DNA of 64,000 nt from Paenibacillus allorhizosphaerae (GTDB lineage Bacteria; Bacillota; Bacilli; Paenibacillales; NBRC-103111). The position numbers and the translations under genes are program-made. Position 1 is the first letter of the stretch; each line of letters begins with the position of its first letter. Below, in pieces: positions 25,312 through 34,051 of the stretch. The notes beneath the pieces were generated by a model. The model was given only the letters and a program-made list of their open reading frames with translations. It ran no database searches and was not told the origin of the DNA. The DNA lies in assembly GCF_910594985.1 (NCBI RefSeq), contig NZ_CAJVCE010000004.1, forward strand, positions 382,606-446,605, given 5' to 3'.

Positions 25312-26139
25312 TTATTTCCACCATGTATCGAATGGTGACACCGGCAGTTCCCTTTTATGCTCTGTTTGCCTATACCGCTTCTCGATTTTTTCCGCTATTT
25401 CGTTCGAAACGGGTTTGCCCTCCAAATAATCGTCCAGCGCGTCATAGGCGATGCCAAGCTCCGTTTCGTCCGCTTGTCCCGGACGATGATCCAGAAGGTC
25501 CGCGGTAGGCGTTTTCGTATACAATCTTTCGGGCGCATTCATCGTTTGCAGCAATAGCGCTCCTTGCCGCTTGGTTAGTCCCGTTAAAGGAGTAAGATCT
25601 GCGGCGCCGTCTCCGAATTTCGTGAAAAACCCCGTTACCGCCTCCGCCGCATGATCCGTGCCTAGAACAAGCGCCTGCTCGAAAGCTCCGAGCAAGTATT
25701 GCGCCACCATTCGTATGCGCGCTTTGACGTTGCCTTTATCATAGTCCCGGATCGGTGTACCTGTCGCCTTTTCAAACTCGGGAACAAAAGCGTCCGTCAT
25801 GGACTGGATGTTAAACGTGAACACTTGGTCCGGCTGAATGAAAAGGAGTGCCAATTGTGCGTCAGCCTCATCCTTCTGCGTGCCGTAAGGCAGCCGAACG
25901 GCGATAAACCGGTATTCATCATCGGCTGTCTGCTGCCGCAGCTCCGCTGCTGCGAGTTGAGCCAATTTGCCCGTCAATGTGGAATCTTGACCGCCGGATA
26001 TGCCTAAAACCAATTTTTTGTTGCCTGTTGCCCGCATGTAATCCTTCAAAAATTGCACCCGTCTCTTGATTTCATCATGTGGTTCAATCTCGGACTTTAC
26101 ATATAATTTAGCTATGATTTCTTCCTGCAGCCTTCTCAT
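25312..26139 (-). CDS. nadE: Ammonia-dependent NAD+ synthetase
   Basis: 275 residues, matching the NH3-dependent NadE of E. coli and B. subtilis in length. It has the PP-loop ATPase motif [19 protein letters not shown] (about residues 43-61), [53 protein letters not shown] and [20 protein letters not shown]. The enzyme amidates deamido-NAD with ammonia and ATP as the last step of NAD synthesis. No glutaminase domain is present, so ammonia is the nitrogen donor. ATG with AAAGGATGG upstream. Monocistronic; the neighbouring cobalamin operon ends 85 bp upstream on the same strand, and readthrough is possible because I see no strong terminator between them. Confidence 0.95.
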   Translation of the reverse strand: MRRLQEEIIAKLYVKSEIEPHDEIKRRVQFLKDYMRATGNKKLVLGISGGQDSTLTGKLAQLAAAELRQQTADDEYRFIAVRLPYGTQKDEADAQLALLFIQPDQVFTFNIQSMTDAFVPEFEKATGTPIRDYDKGNVKARIRMVAQYLLGAFEQALVLGTDHAAEAVTGFFTKFGDGAADLTPLTGLTKRQGALLLQTMNAPERLYTKTPTADLLDHRPGQADETELGIAYDALDDYLEGKPVSNEIAEKIEKRYRQTEHKRELPVSPFDTWWK

Positions 26140-26224
26140 CGCAACAACCCATCCTTTCTATTCCAGCGTGGATTTACCACATTTTATCACAAGAAAGGAA
26201 TAATGGAAGGCCATGTTGTTTTTA

Positions 26225-27640
26225 TCAGTGCTTCGCGGCACTGTTTTTCCGTTTCCGGTACGCGGCACATGCGTCGAGCCATCTTCGTGCCATTTCCGGC
26301 CGGGAGGCAAAGTGTAAATGGGTATACCCCGCCACCAGCTGATGCAACAAACATCCCTCCGGCTTCGTCCCCCGCAGTCCCTTACTTATATAAGCGGCAG
26401 GCCGTTCCGCACCTTGCTGAAACGTCGAATAGTGAAACTCGTGCCCACGAGCCGATTCGCCGGGTCCAAGCAGGAAATTGCCTTCCATGCCGGTCACTTC
26501 GCGATAACCGAGCGCCGCCAGTTTGGGCTGCATCGTTACGTTGCCCGGTATAACCCCTACCATCGGAAAGCTTCTTCCCCGCGTGTCTTCGATCGCTTCG
26601 GTCAAATACATAAAGCCACCGCACTCGGCCAGTGTAGGGAGACCGTCCTGGACCGCTTGGCGAATCGACTGCTTCACGTGCTCCTGCCTGCCTAACGTTT
26701 CGGCAAATTCCTCCGGGAATCCTCCGCCGATATAAAGCCCGTCGACCGCTTCCGGCAGAGGCTCTCCGGCCAACGGGGAGAAATAACGGATCCTGGCGCC
26801 GTATAGCTCCAGCAGCTCGATATTTTCCGGATAATAAAAATGAAACGCCGCATCCCGGGCTACGGCAATCGTAACTTCCTGAGAATCGGACTGTACTGGC
26901 GGGGCAAACAACAAGGGCTGCTCGTATTCCACTTGTTCCGTCTCGCTTGCAAGCTCAAGCAGCCGGTCCAAATCCGTGGCCTGTTCGATACGGCTTGCGA
27001 GCCGTTCGAACAAGCCCCCAAGTTCGCCGCGTTCAATCGAAGGGACGAGCCCCAAATGCCGCTCCGGCACCGTCAGCTCGTCGTCTCTGGTCAAATAGCC
27101 GATGACCGGAATGCCGCACGCCTGCTCGATCGCTTCCTTTACGATCCGGTAATGGCCCTCGCTCCCTACCTTGTTGGCGAATATCGCGGCGATCCAAACG
27201 CGCGGGTCGAGCAGTTGAAAGCCTTTGACTACCGCCGCTGCGCTGCGGGCCATGCTTTGACAGTTCACCACAAGCAGCACGGGACTCCGCAGCAGCAAGC
27301 TGATTTCCGCCGTGCTTCCGGCGTTCGACAGGGGGTCTTTTCCATCGTAAAAGCCCATGACGCCCTCGATCACCGCTACATCCGCATCCGCCGAAGCACG
27401 GCAATATATTTCCTGCACCGCCTCATGCGGGAGCATCCATCCGTCCAAATTTCGCGACGCTCTGCCGGTCACCGCCCGATGGTACGTCGGATCGATATAG
27501 TCGGGACCGCATTTGAACCCTTGAACGACCAGTCCTCTCCGCTGCAATGCAGCCATAATACCCAGTGTCACGGTCGTTTTGCCTGCACCGCTGCCTGTCC
27601 CTGCAATAACGATGCTTCGGCCGGCCGAAATGAACTTCAT
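26225..27640 (-). CDS. cbiA: Cobyrinate a,c-diamide synthase
   Basis: 471 residues from ATG 27640; the frame is open 15 codons further but those residues precede the family start (RSIVIAGTGSGAGKTTVTLG, an ATP-binding P-loop). Domains: N-terminal ATP-binding (1-about 215) with VIEGVMGFYDGKDPLS, and a C-terminal triad glutaminase domain with IGGGFPEEFAE and the nucleophile Cys in TLAECGGFMYLTEA; near the end GHEFHYS supplies the His of the triad. CbiA amidates carboxylates a and c of cobyrinic acid, using glutamine and ATP. It is the last gene of the corrin operon, about 100 bp after the nitroreductase gene. Confidence 0.95.
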   Translation of the reverse strand: MKFISAGRSIVIAGTGSGAGKTTVTLGIMAALQRRGLVVQGFKCGPDYIDPTYHRAVTGRASRNLDGWMLPHEAVQEIYCRASADADVAVIEGVMGFYDGKDPLSNAGSTAEISLLLRSPVLLVVNCQSMARSAAAVVKGFQLLDPRVWIAAIFANKVGSEGHYRIVKEAIEQACGIPVIGYLTRDDELTVPERHLGLVPSIERGELGGLFERLASRIEQATDLDRLLELASETEQVEYEQPLLFAPPVQSDSQEVTIAVARDAAFHFYYPENIELLELYGARIRYFSPLAGEPLPEAVDGLYIGGGFPEEFAETLGRQEHVKQSIRQAVQDGLPTLAECGGFMYLTEAIEDTRGRSFPMVGVIPGNVTMQPKLAALGYREVTGMEGNFLLGPGESARGHEFHYSTFQQGAERPAAYISKGLRGTKPEGCLLHQLVAGYTHLHFASRPEMARRWLDACAAYRKRKNSAAKH

Positions 27641-27741
27641 GCTGCTGCACGCATCCCTTCTATTATATATGTCTCTGAATAGCACTCAGGGTACCGAACG
27701 CGCCTCATGAACGTTAACTGCTTTTCGAGGGGAGTCTGCGT

Positions 27742-28299
27742 TTAAAGCCAAGTCGTTTTGTCGGAGGACGGGGACCGTTTGGTAGCCGGCGTTTCCTCAG
27801 AAGGATAACCGGCGAAAACGGAACCGATGATTTTCCGGTTGTCCGGCGCGCCGATGAAACGGTGCAGCCTTTCATCCCGAACGAGACCGATGCCGCGGGT
27901 TCTCCACACAAGGCCGAGTCCAAGTTCTTGCGCCGCGAGCCACATCGAGTGAATCGCGCAAGCTGCAGCGTATTCGTTATCTTCGGAAGAGGCGTCGTCT
28001 CCCGGGATGAGATCGGCCGTTACGACGATAATGAGCGGCGTATTGTCCAGAACAAGCAGCGATTCCTTGACCAAATGCGGCTTTGCAGGAAACCGCTCCT
28101 CCAGAAACTGCCTGGCGATTTCCTCGTAACGATGTTTCGCTTCTCCACGGATGACGTAAAAATGCCACGGCTCGCGCAGCCGGTCGTTAGGCGCCCAGGA
28201 TGCCGCTTCGAGCAAAGTGGAAATTTTGTCGTCTTCCACTTCGCGCGGTTCGTAGCTGCGAACGGCGCGGCGCTGTTGTAACGATTGGATGATGCCCAT
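27742..28299 (-). CDS. Nitroreductase-family flavoprotein (YdjA-like) inside the cobalamin operon
   Basis: 185 residues from ATG 28299, preceded by AAGGAG at 9 bases; upstream in-frame Met codons lack this. The N-terminal QRRAVRSYEPREVEDDKI and LLEAASWAPNDRLREPWHFY match FMN-binding nitroreductases. LGLGLVWRTRGIGL and IGSVFAGYP match the YdjA branch. The family uses FMN and NAD(P)H. It lacks the features I would expect of BluB beyond the shared fold. In the operon between cbiG and cbiA, it could reduce cobalt or the corrin cobalt centre, supply reduced flavin, or be a passenger. That role is inference. Confidence 0.85.
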   Translation of the reverse strand: MGIIQSLQQRRAVRSYEPREVEDDKISTLLEAASWAPNDRLREPWHFYVIRGEAKHRYEEIARQFLEERFPAKPHLVKESLLVLDNTPLIIVVTADLIPGDDASSEDNEYAAACAIHSMWLAAQELGLGLVWRTRGIGLVRDERLHRFIGAPDNRKIIGSVFAGYPSEETPATKRSPSSDKTTWL

Positions 28300-28366
28300 A
28301 TTTCTGTTCTCCTTGTACATGTTCGTTATTCCCTGCCGTTGGTGACGGACCAGTGGCCGTCCAAGC

Positions 28367-29476
28367 TTATCCAGTAACTTCCATTTGAACATAATGAGGC
28401 ACGCGGGCAATCGATAACGTCACGTTCCCGTTCTTCTTCTTCTCCAGCAGCCACCCGTCCGCCCCGCTGGACAATTTCGCCGCAGGCTCGCTTACGCCGT
28501 AGGCGCCAGTATATTGAAACACCTTCTCCGAAGGATTCGGCAGGGGAACCGTGTTCAGCTGCTCCGGCGTGTAGATGTCCAGGCGCCACTTATATTTGCG
28601 ACACAGGTCAAGCAGCCCCTGCTCGTCTTTTTTCAAATCGATGGTCGCAATATTGCGGACGCTTTTCATCGATAATCGCAATTCGGCCAGCGTCTCCGCA
28701 ATGACTTGCTCGATTTCCTCTGCGGCCGTTCCCCGGTTACAGCCGATCCCGAGCACGAGCGTCTTGGGCCGGTACAACACGCCATTGCGCATCAGCACCT
28801 GCTCCTCCTCCGGCGTGAGTAGCCGGTCCGTTACCACAAGGGCAGCGTCAAAACCGGCCTCCGCGGCTTCCTTGCCGTTGGCGTATATTTTGATATGTTC
28901 GGGCAGCGGCTTATCATACGTCCACCAGTTCGTTTCGCCCGCTTCCTGTACAACGGCTATACGTTCCTCATTGACGACAGATGCGCTGACCGGCGTCGCT
29001 TTGTCGAAGCTTTCGATTTCCCAGCCGAAGCTGCGGCCGAACAGGTCGACCGGGATCGTCTTCTGCACGTCCGAAGCCGTCGTTATGACCGGACGGGCAC
29101 CGATAACCGCCGCCACCTCACGGGTCAACTCGTTCGCTCCGCCCAGATGGCCGGACAAGACGCTGATCGCATGCTCGCCGCGGTCGTCGACGACGACGAC
29201 GGCCGGGTCCGTCTTCTTGTCCTCCAGAATCGGAGCGATCATGCGGACGACCGCCCCGAGCGAAATAAATAAAATAATACCGCTGTACCGCTTGAATAAA
29301 TCCGGCAAAATGAGCTTAACCGAGCCCTCGAACAGCTCGTATCCCCGATCCGCCTCATCACCCCGCGCAAATTTGTTCATATAATATAAATCCGCGCCCG
29401 GAAATCGGTCGACCAACTGCCTTGCCATTTCGACGCCATGCTTCGTGATGGCGACGGCAGCGAACGGCTTACTCAT
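28367..29476 (-). CDS. cbiG: Cobalt-precorrin-5A hydrolase
   Basis: 369 residues from ATG 29476, which overlaps the stop of cbiF by 8 bp (ATGAGTAA), with AAAGGGG upstream. N-terminal region (AVAITKHGVEMARQL, LFISLGAVVRMIAPIL, DDRGEHAISVLSGHLGGANE) and C-terminal CobE/GbiG-like region (LVLGIGCNRGTAAEEIEQVI, NIATIDLKKDEQGLLDLC) follow the CbiG layout. CbiG opens the delta-lactone of cobalt-precorrin-5A and releases acetaldehyde, a step specific to the anaerobic pathway. The 68-bp gap to the nitroreductase gene shows no terminator, so the operon continues. Confidence 0.95.
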   Translation of the reverse strand: MSKPFAAVAITKHGVEMARQLVDRFPGADLYYMNKFARGDEADRGYELFEGSVKLILPDLFKRYSGIILFISLGAVVRMIAPILEDKKTDPAVVVVDDRGEHAISVLSGHLGGANELTREVAAVIGARPVITTASDVQKTIPVDLFGRSFGWEIESFDKATPVSASVVNEERIAVVQEAGETNWWTYDKPLPEHIKIYANGKEAAEAGFDAALVVTDRLLTPEEEQVLMRNGVLYRPKTLVLGIGCNRGTAAEEIEQVIAETLAELRLSMKSVRNIATIDLKKDEQGLLDLCRKYKWRLDIYTPEQLNTVPLPNPSEKVFQYTGAYGVSEPAAKLSSGADGWLLEKKKNGNVTLSIARVPHYVQMEVTG

Positions 29477-30263
29477 GCGCCGGCACCCCTTTCCGGTAGC
29501 CGTGCGTAAACGTCTTGTCGTACAGCTTGGAGCGGTGCTCATCGCGTTCGACAATCGTCGGGTCCAGCGCCCATCCGGCCAAAATCATCGCATGCATGCG
29601 AATGCCCGCCTCGCGAAGATCTTGATCCAGACGCTCCAGCGTCGTCCGGACGATCTTCTGGTCTGGCCATGTCGCTCTCTGCACGACGGCGACCGGCGTC
29701 GCTTCCGACCATCCAGCTTCCAGAAACTCCCGGACGACCTTCTTGGCGAGCGTCGCGCTAAGGAACAGCGCCACGGTGCAGTGGTGCGACGCCAAATCGC
29801 GCAGCTTCTCCCGCTCCGGCACCGGCGTGCGGCCCTCGGCCCGCGTCAAAATGACGGTTTGCGTCAAGTCGGGCACGGTCAATTCCGCACCCACCGCCGC
29901 AGCCGCGGCAAATACCGAGCTGACGCCGGGCACGATTTCATAGTCAATCTCCCGCTGCCGGAGCAGTACCATCTGCTCGAGGATCGCTCCGTAAACGGAC
30001 GGATCGCCCGTATGCACACGAGCAACCGTTTTGCCTTCGCGAACCGCGAACGCCATCTTCTCCACCATCTGCTCGAGGTCCATGCCGGAGCTTTGCAGCA
30101 CTTCGGCATGGCTCCCCGCATGCGCGATCAGGTCTTCGCTGACAAGCGAATCGGTATACAGCACGACGTCGGCGTTTTGCAATATATTCAGCCCTTTTAC
30201 GGTAATCAAGTCGGGATCGCCCGGCCCGGCGCCGACAATATATACTTTTGGTTGCAGCCGCAT
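29469..30263 (-). CDS. cbiF: Cobalt-precorrin-4 C11-methyltransferase
   Basis: 264 residues. The uroporphyrin-III/tetrapyrrole methylase fold is plain: VYIVGAGPGDPDLITVKGLN at the start, VARVHTGDPSVYGAILEQMV, YEIVPGVSSVFAAAAAVG and VILTRAEGRTPVPEREKL. The last motif is characteristic of CbiF/CobM. It methylates C-11 of cobalt-precorrin-4 with SAM. Its start shares bases with the stop of cbiL (both at 30263), and its end overlaps cbiG by 8 bp, so the three are translationally coupled. Confidence 0.95.
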   Translation of the reverse strand: MRLQPKVYIVGAGPGDPDLITVKGLNILQNADVVLYTDSLVSEDLIAHAGSHAEVLQSSGMDLEQMVEKMAFAVREGKTVARVHTGDPSVYGAILEQMVLLRQREIDYEIVPGVSSVFAAAAAVGAELTVPDLTQTVILTRAEGRTPVPEREKLRDLASHHCTVALFLSATLAKKVVREFLEAGWSEATPVAVVQRATWPDQKIVRTTLERLDQDLREAGIRMHAMILAGWALDPTIVERDEHRSKLYDKTFTHGYRKGVPAHE

Positions 30264-30985
30264 TATTTTCGCACCACCATTAACGTCAAATATTCAAGCT
30301 CCCGCCCTTTCAGCTCCCGGACGTCTCTCCATATCAATTCATACGGCGACGTCACTTTCGTCACGACCGAAGCTTTGTCCGTCAGTCCCAGCTCCTCCAG
30401 CAGCTCGATCATCAGATCAAGCACCTTCGCCACTTTAATGAAGACGATCGCGTCATGCGATTGCAGCGCTTGTCTCATCGCTTCCTTGTCTCCGTTCGCC
30501 GGAACGATCGCCACCTGCTCGTCTCCGTCCGCAAGCGGCAGGTCAAGGCGCGCCGCGGCGCCCAGTACCGAGGATATGCCCGGCACCGAACGAACCGGAG
30601 CTTCCGGGTGCTTCTCCTGCATCAAACGCGCCATATGGATAAAGGTGCTGTATAGGTTCGGGTCGCCTTCCGTCACGAACGCGATGTCTTTCCCCGCCAT
30701 AAGCTGCTGCCAGCATAGCTCTACCGTCTTGTTCCATTCGCGGTCAAGCGTCGCCTGATCTCTTGTCATCGGGAAGACGAGACCGAGCATTTCTTTCTCC
30801 GCTACATCGACGTACAGCTCGACGATTTCGAGCGCGTACGATTTGGCTCCCATTCTTTTTTTCGGATAGGCGATGACCGGGCATTCCTGCAGCATCCGGT
30901 AAGCTTTCACCGTGATCAGCTCCGGATCGCCAGGACCGACGCCTACGCCGTAGAGCGTCCCAAGTTTTACCGCTGTCGCTGTCAT
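30263..30985 (-). CDS. cbiL: Cobalt-precorrin-2 C20-methyltransferase
   Basis: 240 residues with the tetrapyrrole methylase pattern LYGVGVGPGDPELITVKAYR, PVIAYPKKRMG (CbiL/CobI-type lysine-rich loop), IAFVTEGDPNLYSTFIHMAR and VRSVPGISSVLGAAARLDLP. It adds the C-20 methyl group to cobalt-precorrin-2 using SAM, the first ring-specific methylation after cobalt insertion. It lies 1 bp after cbiET and shares its last base with the start codon of cbiF, so these are tightly coupled. CobI versus CbiL cannot be told with certainty from sequence, but CbiG, CbiD and CbiX in the same operon fix the anaerobic route. Confidence 0.95.
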   Translation of the reverse strand: MTATAVKLGTLYGVGVGPGDPELITVKAYRMLQECPVIAYPKKRMGAKSYALEIVELYVDVAEKEMLGLVFPMTRDQATLDREWNKTVELCWQQLMAGKDIAFVTEGDPNLYSTFIHMARLMQEKHPEAPVRSVPGISSVLGAAARLDLPLADGDEQVAIVPANGDKEAMRQALQSHDAIVFIKVAKVLDLMIELLEELGLTDKASVVTKVTSPYELIWRDVRELKGRELEYLTLMVVRK

Positions 30986-30986
30986 G

Positions 30987-32237
30987 TTATTCTCTCTCCT
31001 GTTCCGGTTCCGGCGATGACGGCCGGAATCCGGTGATGACGTAAATCGGATTCAGTCCTTCGAAGCGGGTCATATCCAGGATCGGCTTGCTGCGTCCAAT
31101 CTGTACCAGCGCAATCCGCGTATCGAAGCCTTCCTCGCGCAGCGCTTTTTGCGTATCCGCCAGCGTCTCGATCGTCGCCGCGTTGACGACGATGCGCCCG
31201 TCTTCCTGCAGCCGGTTGCAGCATACGCGAATCAGCTCGCGCAGCTCGCCTCCGCTGCCGCCGATGAATACCGCATCCGGATCGGGAATCGCATCAAGCC
31301 CTTCCGGCGCCTTCGCATGGATGGCGGTAAAGTCCGCGCGAAATTTGCGGCGGTTTTGCTCGATGTTGCCCATGTCGGCTTCATTTTTCTCAAGCGCAAA
31401 CACTTGCCCGTAAGGCGCCAGTCTGGCGCACTCCACCGCTACCGAGCCTGATCCGGCGCCGATATCCCACACGACGCTGTCCGGCTTCAGCTTCAGCTCG
31501 GACAAGCTGAGCACGCGCACTTCTTTTTTCGTAATCAGCCCCTTGTCCGGTTTTCGCTGCGCGAAGGTCTCGTCCTCGAATCCGAATCCGCTGCGGGCGG
31601 CAGGTGCCTCAGGCTTGCGCCGCAATATCACGATATTCAGCGGGGAAAAGCCCCCCTCCGCCATGTCGCTCAGCGTCCAATGCCCGAATCGTTCGTTGTC
31701 CCCGCCGAGATTTTCCGCAACGAACGCTTCATACTCGTCCATGCCGAAATCGAGCAAATAACGGGCCAGAGCGGATGGACTGTTCTCTTCATCGGTTAAT
31801 ATCGCGATTTTCTCTTTCCCGTCGATCCGCTGCGCCAAGCCCCGCATCGGCCTGCCGTGCACGCTCTCCAGCACGGCATCGTGCCAGCTGTCCCCGAGCC
31901 TCGCGAACGCCAGCTGCAGCGAGCTGAGATGCGGATGAATCGTAACCGCCTCCGCTCCCGCTTTTTTGGCAATAAAGCCGGCAATGCCGAAAAACAGCGG
32001 ATCGCCGGACGCCAGAACGACGATCCGGCGAGTTTCGCGCAGCCGCACAAGCTCTTCGACCGTTCGCGCGAGTCCGCCCTTCAGCACGACCCGCTCCGCC
32101 GCAGCCTCCGGAAACATCGCCAAATGACGCTCGCCTCCGATCAACATGTCCGCTTCTTCTATTAAACGCACGCTCCGGTCGTTCAACCCCCGGGGGCCGT
32201 CGTCGCCTATGCCGATAATATGAATCCGCTTATCCAC
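30987..32237 (-). CDS. cbiET: Bifunctional CbiE-CbiT: precorrin C5-methyltransferase / C15-methyltransferase (decarboxylating)
   Basis: 416 residues from GTG 32237, which overlaps cbiD's end by 8 bp and is preceded by GGGGAGGGC. Residues 1-about 205 are CbiE (IHIIGIGDDGPRGLNDRSVR, ADMLIGGERHL, VVLASGDPLFFGIAGFIAKK). From about 225 comes the CbiT Rossmann methyltransferase (SVVWDIGAGSGSVAVECARL, DAVFIGGSGGELRELIRVCC). The two act sequentially on precorrin-6B: methylation at C-5 and at C-15 with loss of the C-12 acetate carboxyl. In Salmonella the activities are separate genes; the fused form equals CobL of the aerobic pathway and occurs in Bacilli. Confidence 0.95.
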   Translation of the reverse strand: MDKRIHIIGIGDDGPRGLNDRSVRLIEEADMLIGGERHLAMFPEAAAERVVLKGGLARTVEELVRLRETRRIVVLASGDPLFFGIAGFIAKKAGAEAVTIHPHLSSLQLAFARLGDSWHDAVLESVHGRPMRGLAQRIDGKEKIAILTDEENSPSALARYLLDFGMDEYEAFVAENLGGDNERFGHWTLSDMAEGGFSPLNIVILRRKPEAPAARSGFGFEDETFAQRKPDKGLITKKEVRVLSLSELKLKPDSVVWDIGAGSGSVAVECARLAPYGQVFALEKNEADMGNIEQNRRKFRADFTAIHAKAPEGLDAIPDPDAVFIGGSGGELRELIRVCCNRLQEDGRIVVNAATIETLADTQKALREEGFDTRIALVQIGRSKPILDMTRFEGLNPIYVITGFRPSSPEPEQERE

Positions 32238-33336
32238 TGATTTCCGCCCTCCCCAATACATCGCCTTTCATGGTGACCAGCACCGTCTCCACTTTGATCC
32301 CGCCTCCGATATGCGCCAGCGCATGCCGGCAGGCGTATTCGCTTAAGATTTCAAAAAACTGCATCACGCCGGCCTCCGCCGCAAGATCCGCGGCGTGCGC
32401 CGCCGTGTTCGCCTCGGCCACCGCAGCCTGCAGCTCCGGCGATGCCCCTGCTTCGCCGGCCGCCCGCGCCAAGAAGAAAAAATCGACGGGCGCGCTCTTG
32501 GAATGAACCATCATGACGCCTTGGGCCACCTTGGAAAACTTTCCCATCATGCCGACCAGACTAACGGTATCCATTCCTAGACGTTTGGCATGCTGCAGCG
32601 AAAAACCGACGAAGTCTCCCATCTGGATAAACGCCTCTTCGGGCAGCTCGGGGTACATGCGCATCGCGTATTTCTCGCTGCTGCCTCCGGTCGTCAGCAC
32701 AATGTGCTTGCAGCCCGACGCCCTAGCGACTTGAATCGCTTGCACGACGCTGGCTTTATAGGCCGCCGTGGAGAAAGGAACGACAATGCCCCGCGTGCCG
32801 AGAATCGAGATGCCGCCGATAATGCCGAGCCGCGCGTTCAATGTCTTCTTCGCCATTTCCTCTCCGTCCGGAACGGAAATGACGACCTTGACGCCGCGCT
32901 CGATCTCAAACTCGGCCATCACTTCTTCCACCGCGCGCGTTATCATCTTCCGCGGGACCGGGTTGATCGCCGCTTCCCCGACAGGAACCGGCAGTCCGGG
33001 CTTCGTCACGCGGCCGACCCCGACGCCGCCGTCCAGCTCAATCCCGCTGCCGTCCGTCCAGCAAACCGTCGCGACGATCTTCGCCTTGTGCGTCGCATCC
33101 GGATCGTCTCCCGCATTCTTGATCGTCGCGCACTGCGCCATATCCCGCGTAAACTCGCATTCCAACAGCTCGAACGAATGCGCAAAGCCAGCCGGCAGCC
33201 ATACTTCCGCTTCGCTTACGGACTGCTGCGTGATCAGCATCGTGAGCGCCCCTTTAGTCACTGCGGTAGCGCATGCGCCGGTCGTAAACCCGTGCTTCAG
33301 CGGTTTTTCCTCTTGACCTTCCACTTTGTCACTCAC
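32230..33336 (-). CDS. cbiD: Cobalt-precorrin-5B C1-methyltransferase
   Basis: 368 residues. I set the start at GTG 33336, seven bases after GGAGG; the ATG two codons earlier touches the ribosome site. Family motifs appear in order: LKHGFTTGACATAVTKGAL, CWTDGSGIELDGGVGVGRVT, KMITRAVEEVM, GIIGGISILGTRGIVVPFST and VLTTGGSSEKYAM. CbiD methylates C-1 during ring contraction in the anaerobic pathway and has no counterpart fold among the other methylases. It lies 15 bp after cbiC and overlaps cbiET. Confidence 0.95.
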   Translation of the reverse strand: MSDKVEGQEEKPLKHGFTTGACATAVTKGALTMLITQQSVSEAEVWLPAGFAHSFELLECEFTRDMAQCATIKNAGDDPDATHKAKIVATVCWTDGSGIELDGGVGVGRVTKPGLPVPVGEAAINPVPRKMITRAVEEVMAEFEIERGVKVVISVPDGEEMAKKTLNARLGIIGGISILGTRGIVVPFSTAAYKASVVQAIQVARASGCKHIVLTTGGSSEKYAMRMYPELPEEAFIQMGDFVGFSLQHAKRLGMDTVSLVGMMGKFSKVAQGVMMVHSKSAPVDFFFLARAAGEAGASPELQAAVAEANTAAHAADLAAEAGVMQFFEILSEYACRHALAHIGGGIKVETVLVTMKGDVLGRAEISG

Positions 33337-33351
33337 CGGCATTCCTCCGGC

Positions 33352-34002
33352 TCATCCCTGTTTGTCGGCCATGAGCGACAGCGCATTGACGGCCGCAACG
33401 ACGATCGTGCTGCCGCCTTTGCGTCCGATGTTCGTAATAAACGGCACATCCAGCTTCAGCAGTTGGTCCTTCGATTCGGCCGCCGACACGAAACCGACCG
33501 GCATCCCGATAATGAGACTCGGCTTCGCCCGTCCTTCCTTCACCAACCGAATCAGCTCGAGCAGCGCCGTAGGCGCATTGCCGATGGCGTAGATGCCGCC
33601 TTCCGTTTCCTCGATCGCCTTGCGCATCGATACGATGGCGCGTGTCGTATTCAGCCGTTTGGCTTCCTCCATGACATCGGGATCGGAAATATACACATGC
33701 ACGTCCCCGCCGTATTTGCGAATCCGCTCCTTGCTGATGCCGACCTGCACCATCTGCACGTCCGCGACGATGTTTTCGCCTCTTCGGATCGCCTCGGTTC
33801 CTGCCTGAATCGCTTTCGGATGAAACACCAGGCTGCGCCCGAGTTCAAAATCGGCCGATGCGTGAATGACCCGCTGCACTACGGGATACTGTTCTTCGCT
33901 AAAAGAATGCGCGCCGAGCTCTTCCGTAATGATCTGAAAGCTTTTATTTTCAATTTCTTGCGGCTGAATGGTCAGCGGTTTGAACTCCGTTTTAAAATCC
34001 AT
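33352..34002 (-). CDS. cbiC: Cobalt-precorrin-8 methylmutase
   Basis: 216 residues from ATG 34002, with AAGGGGGAT upstream; the longer frame to 34080 overlaps cbiJ without a ribosome site. CbiC/CobH features: ENKSFQIITEELG, the catalytic-histidine segment VQRVIHASADFELG, VADVQMVQVGISKER, AIGNAPTALLELIRLVKEGR and IIGMPVGFVSAAESKDQLLK. The enzyme moves the C-11 methyl group to C-12, giving cobyrinic acid. It sits between cbiJ (50-bp gap) and cbiD. Confidence 0.95.
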   Translation of the reverse strand: MDFKTEFKPLTIQPQEIENKSFQIITEELGAHSFSEEQYPVVQRVIHASADFELGRSLVFHPKAIQAGTEAIRRGENIVADVQMVQVGISKERIRKYGGDVHVYISDPDVMEEAKRLNTTRAIVSMRKAIEETEGGIYAIGNAPTALLELIRLVKEGRAKPSLIIGMPVGFVSAAESKDQLLKLDVPFITNIGRKGGSTIVVAAVNALSLMADKQG

Positions 34003-34051
34003 GGGCGTATCCCCCTTAAGCTCAAGTACTAGGTTTGCGAGTTTTACAAAG

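Noticed and set aside
29445..30758. 437-codon plus-strand frame opposite cbiF and cbiL
   Set aside because: Antisense shadow of two identified methylases.
32590..34032. 480-codon plus-strand frame across cbiD and cbiC
   Set aside because: It runs antisense to two firmly identified genes and crosses their boundary; composition is Arg/His-rich noise.
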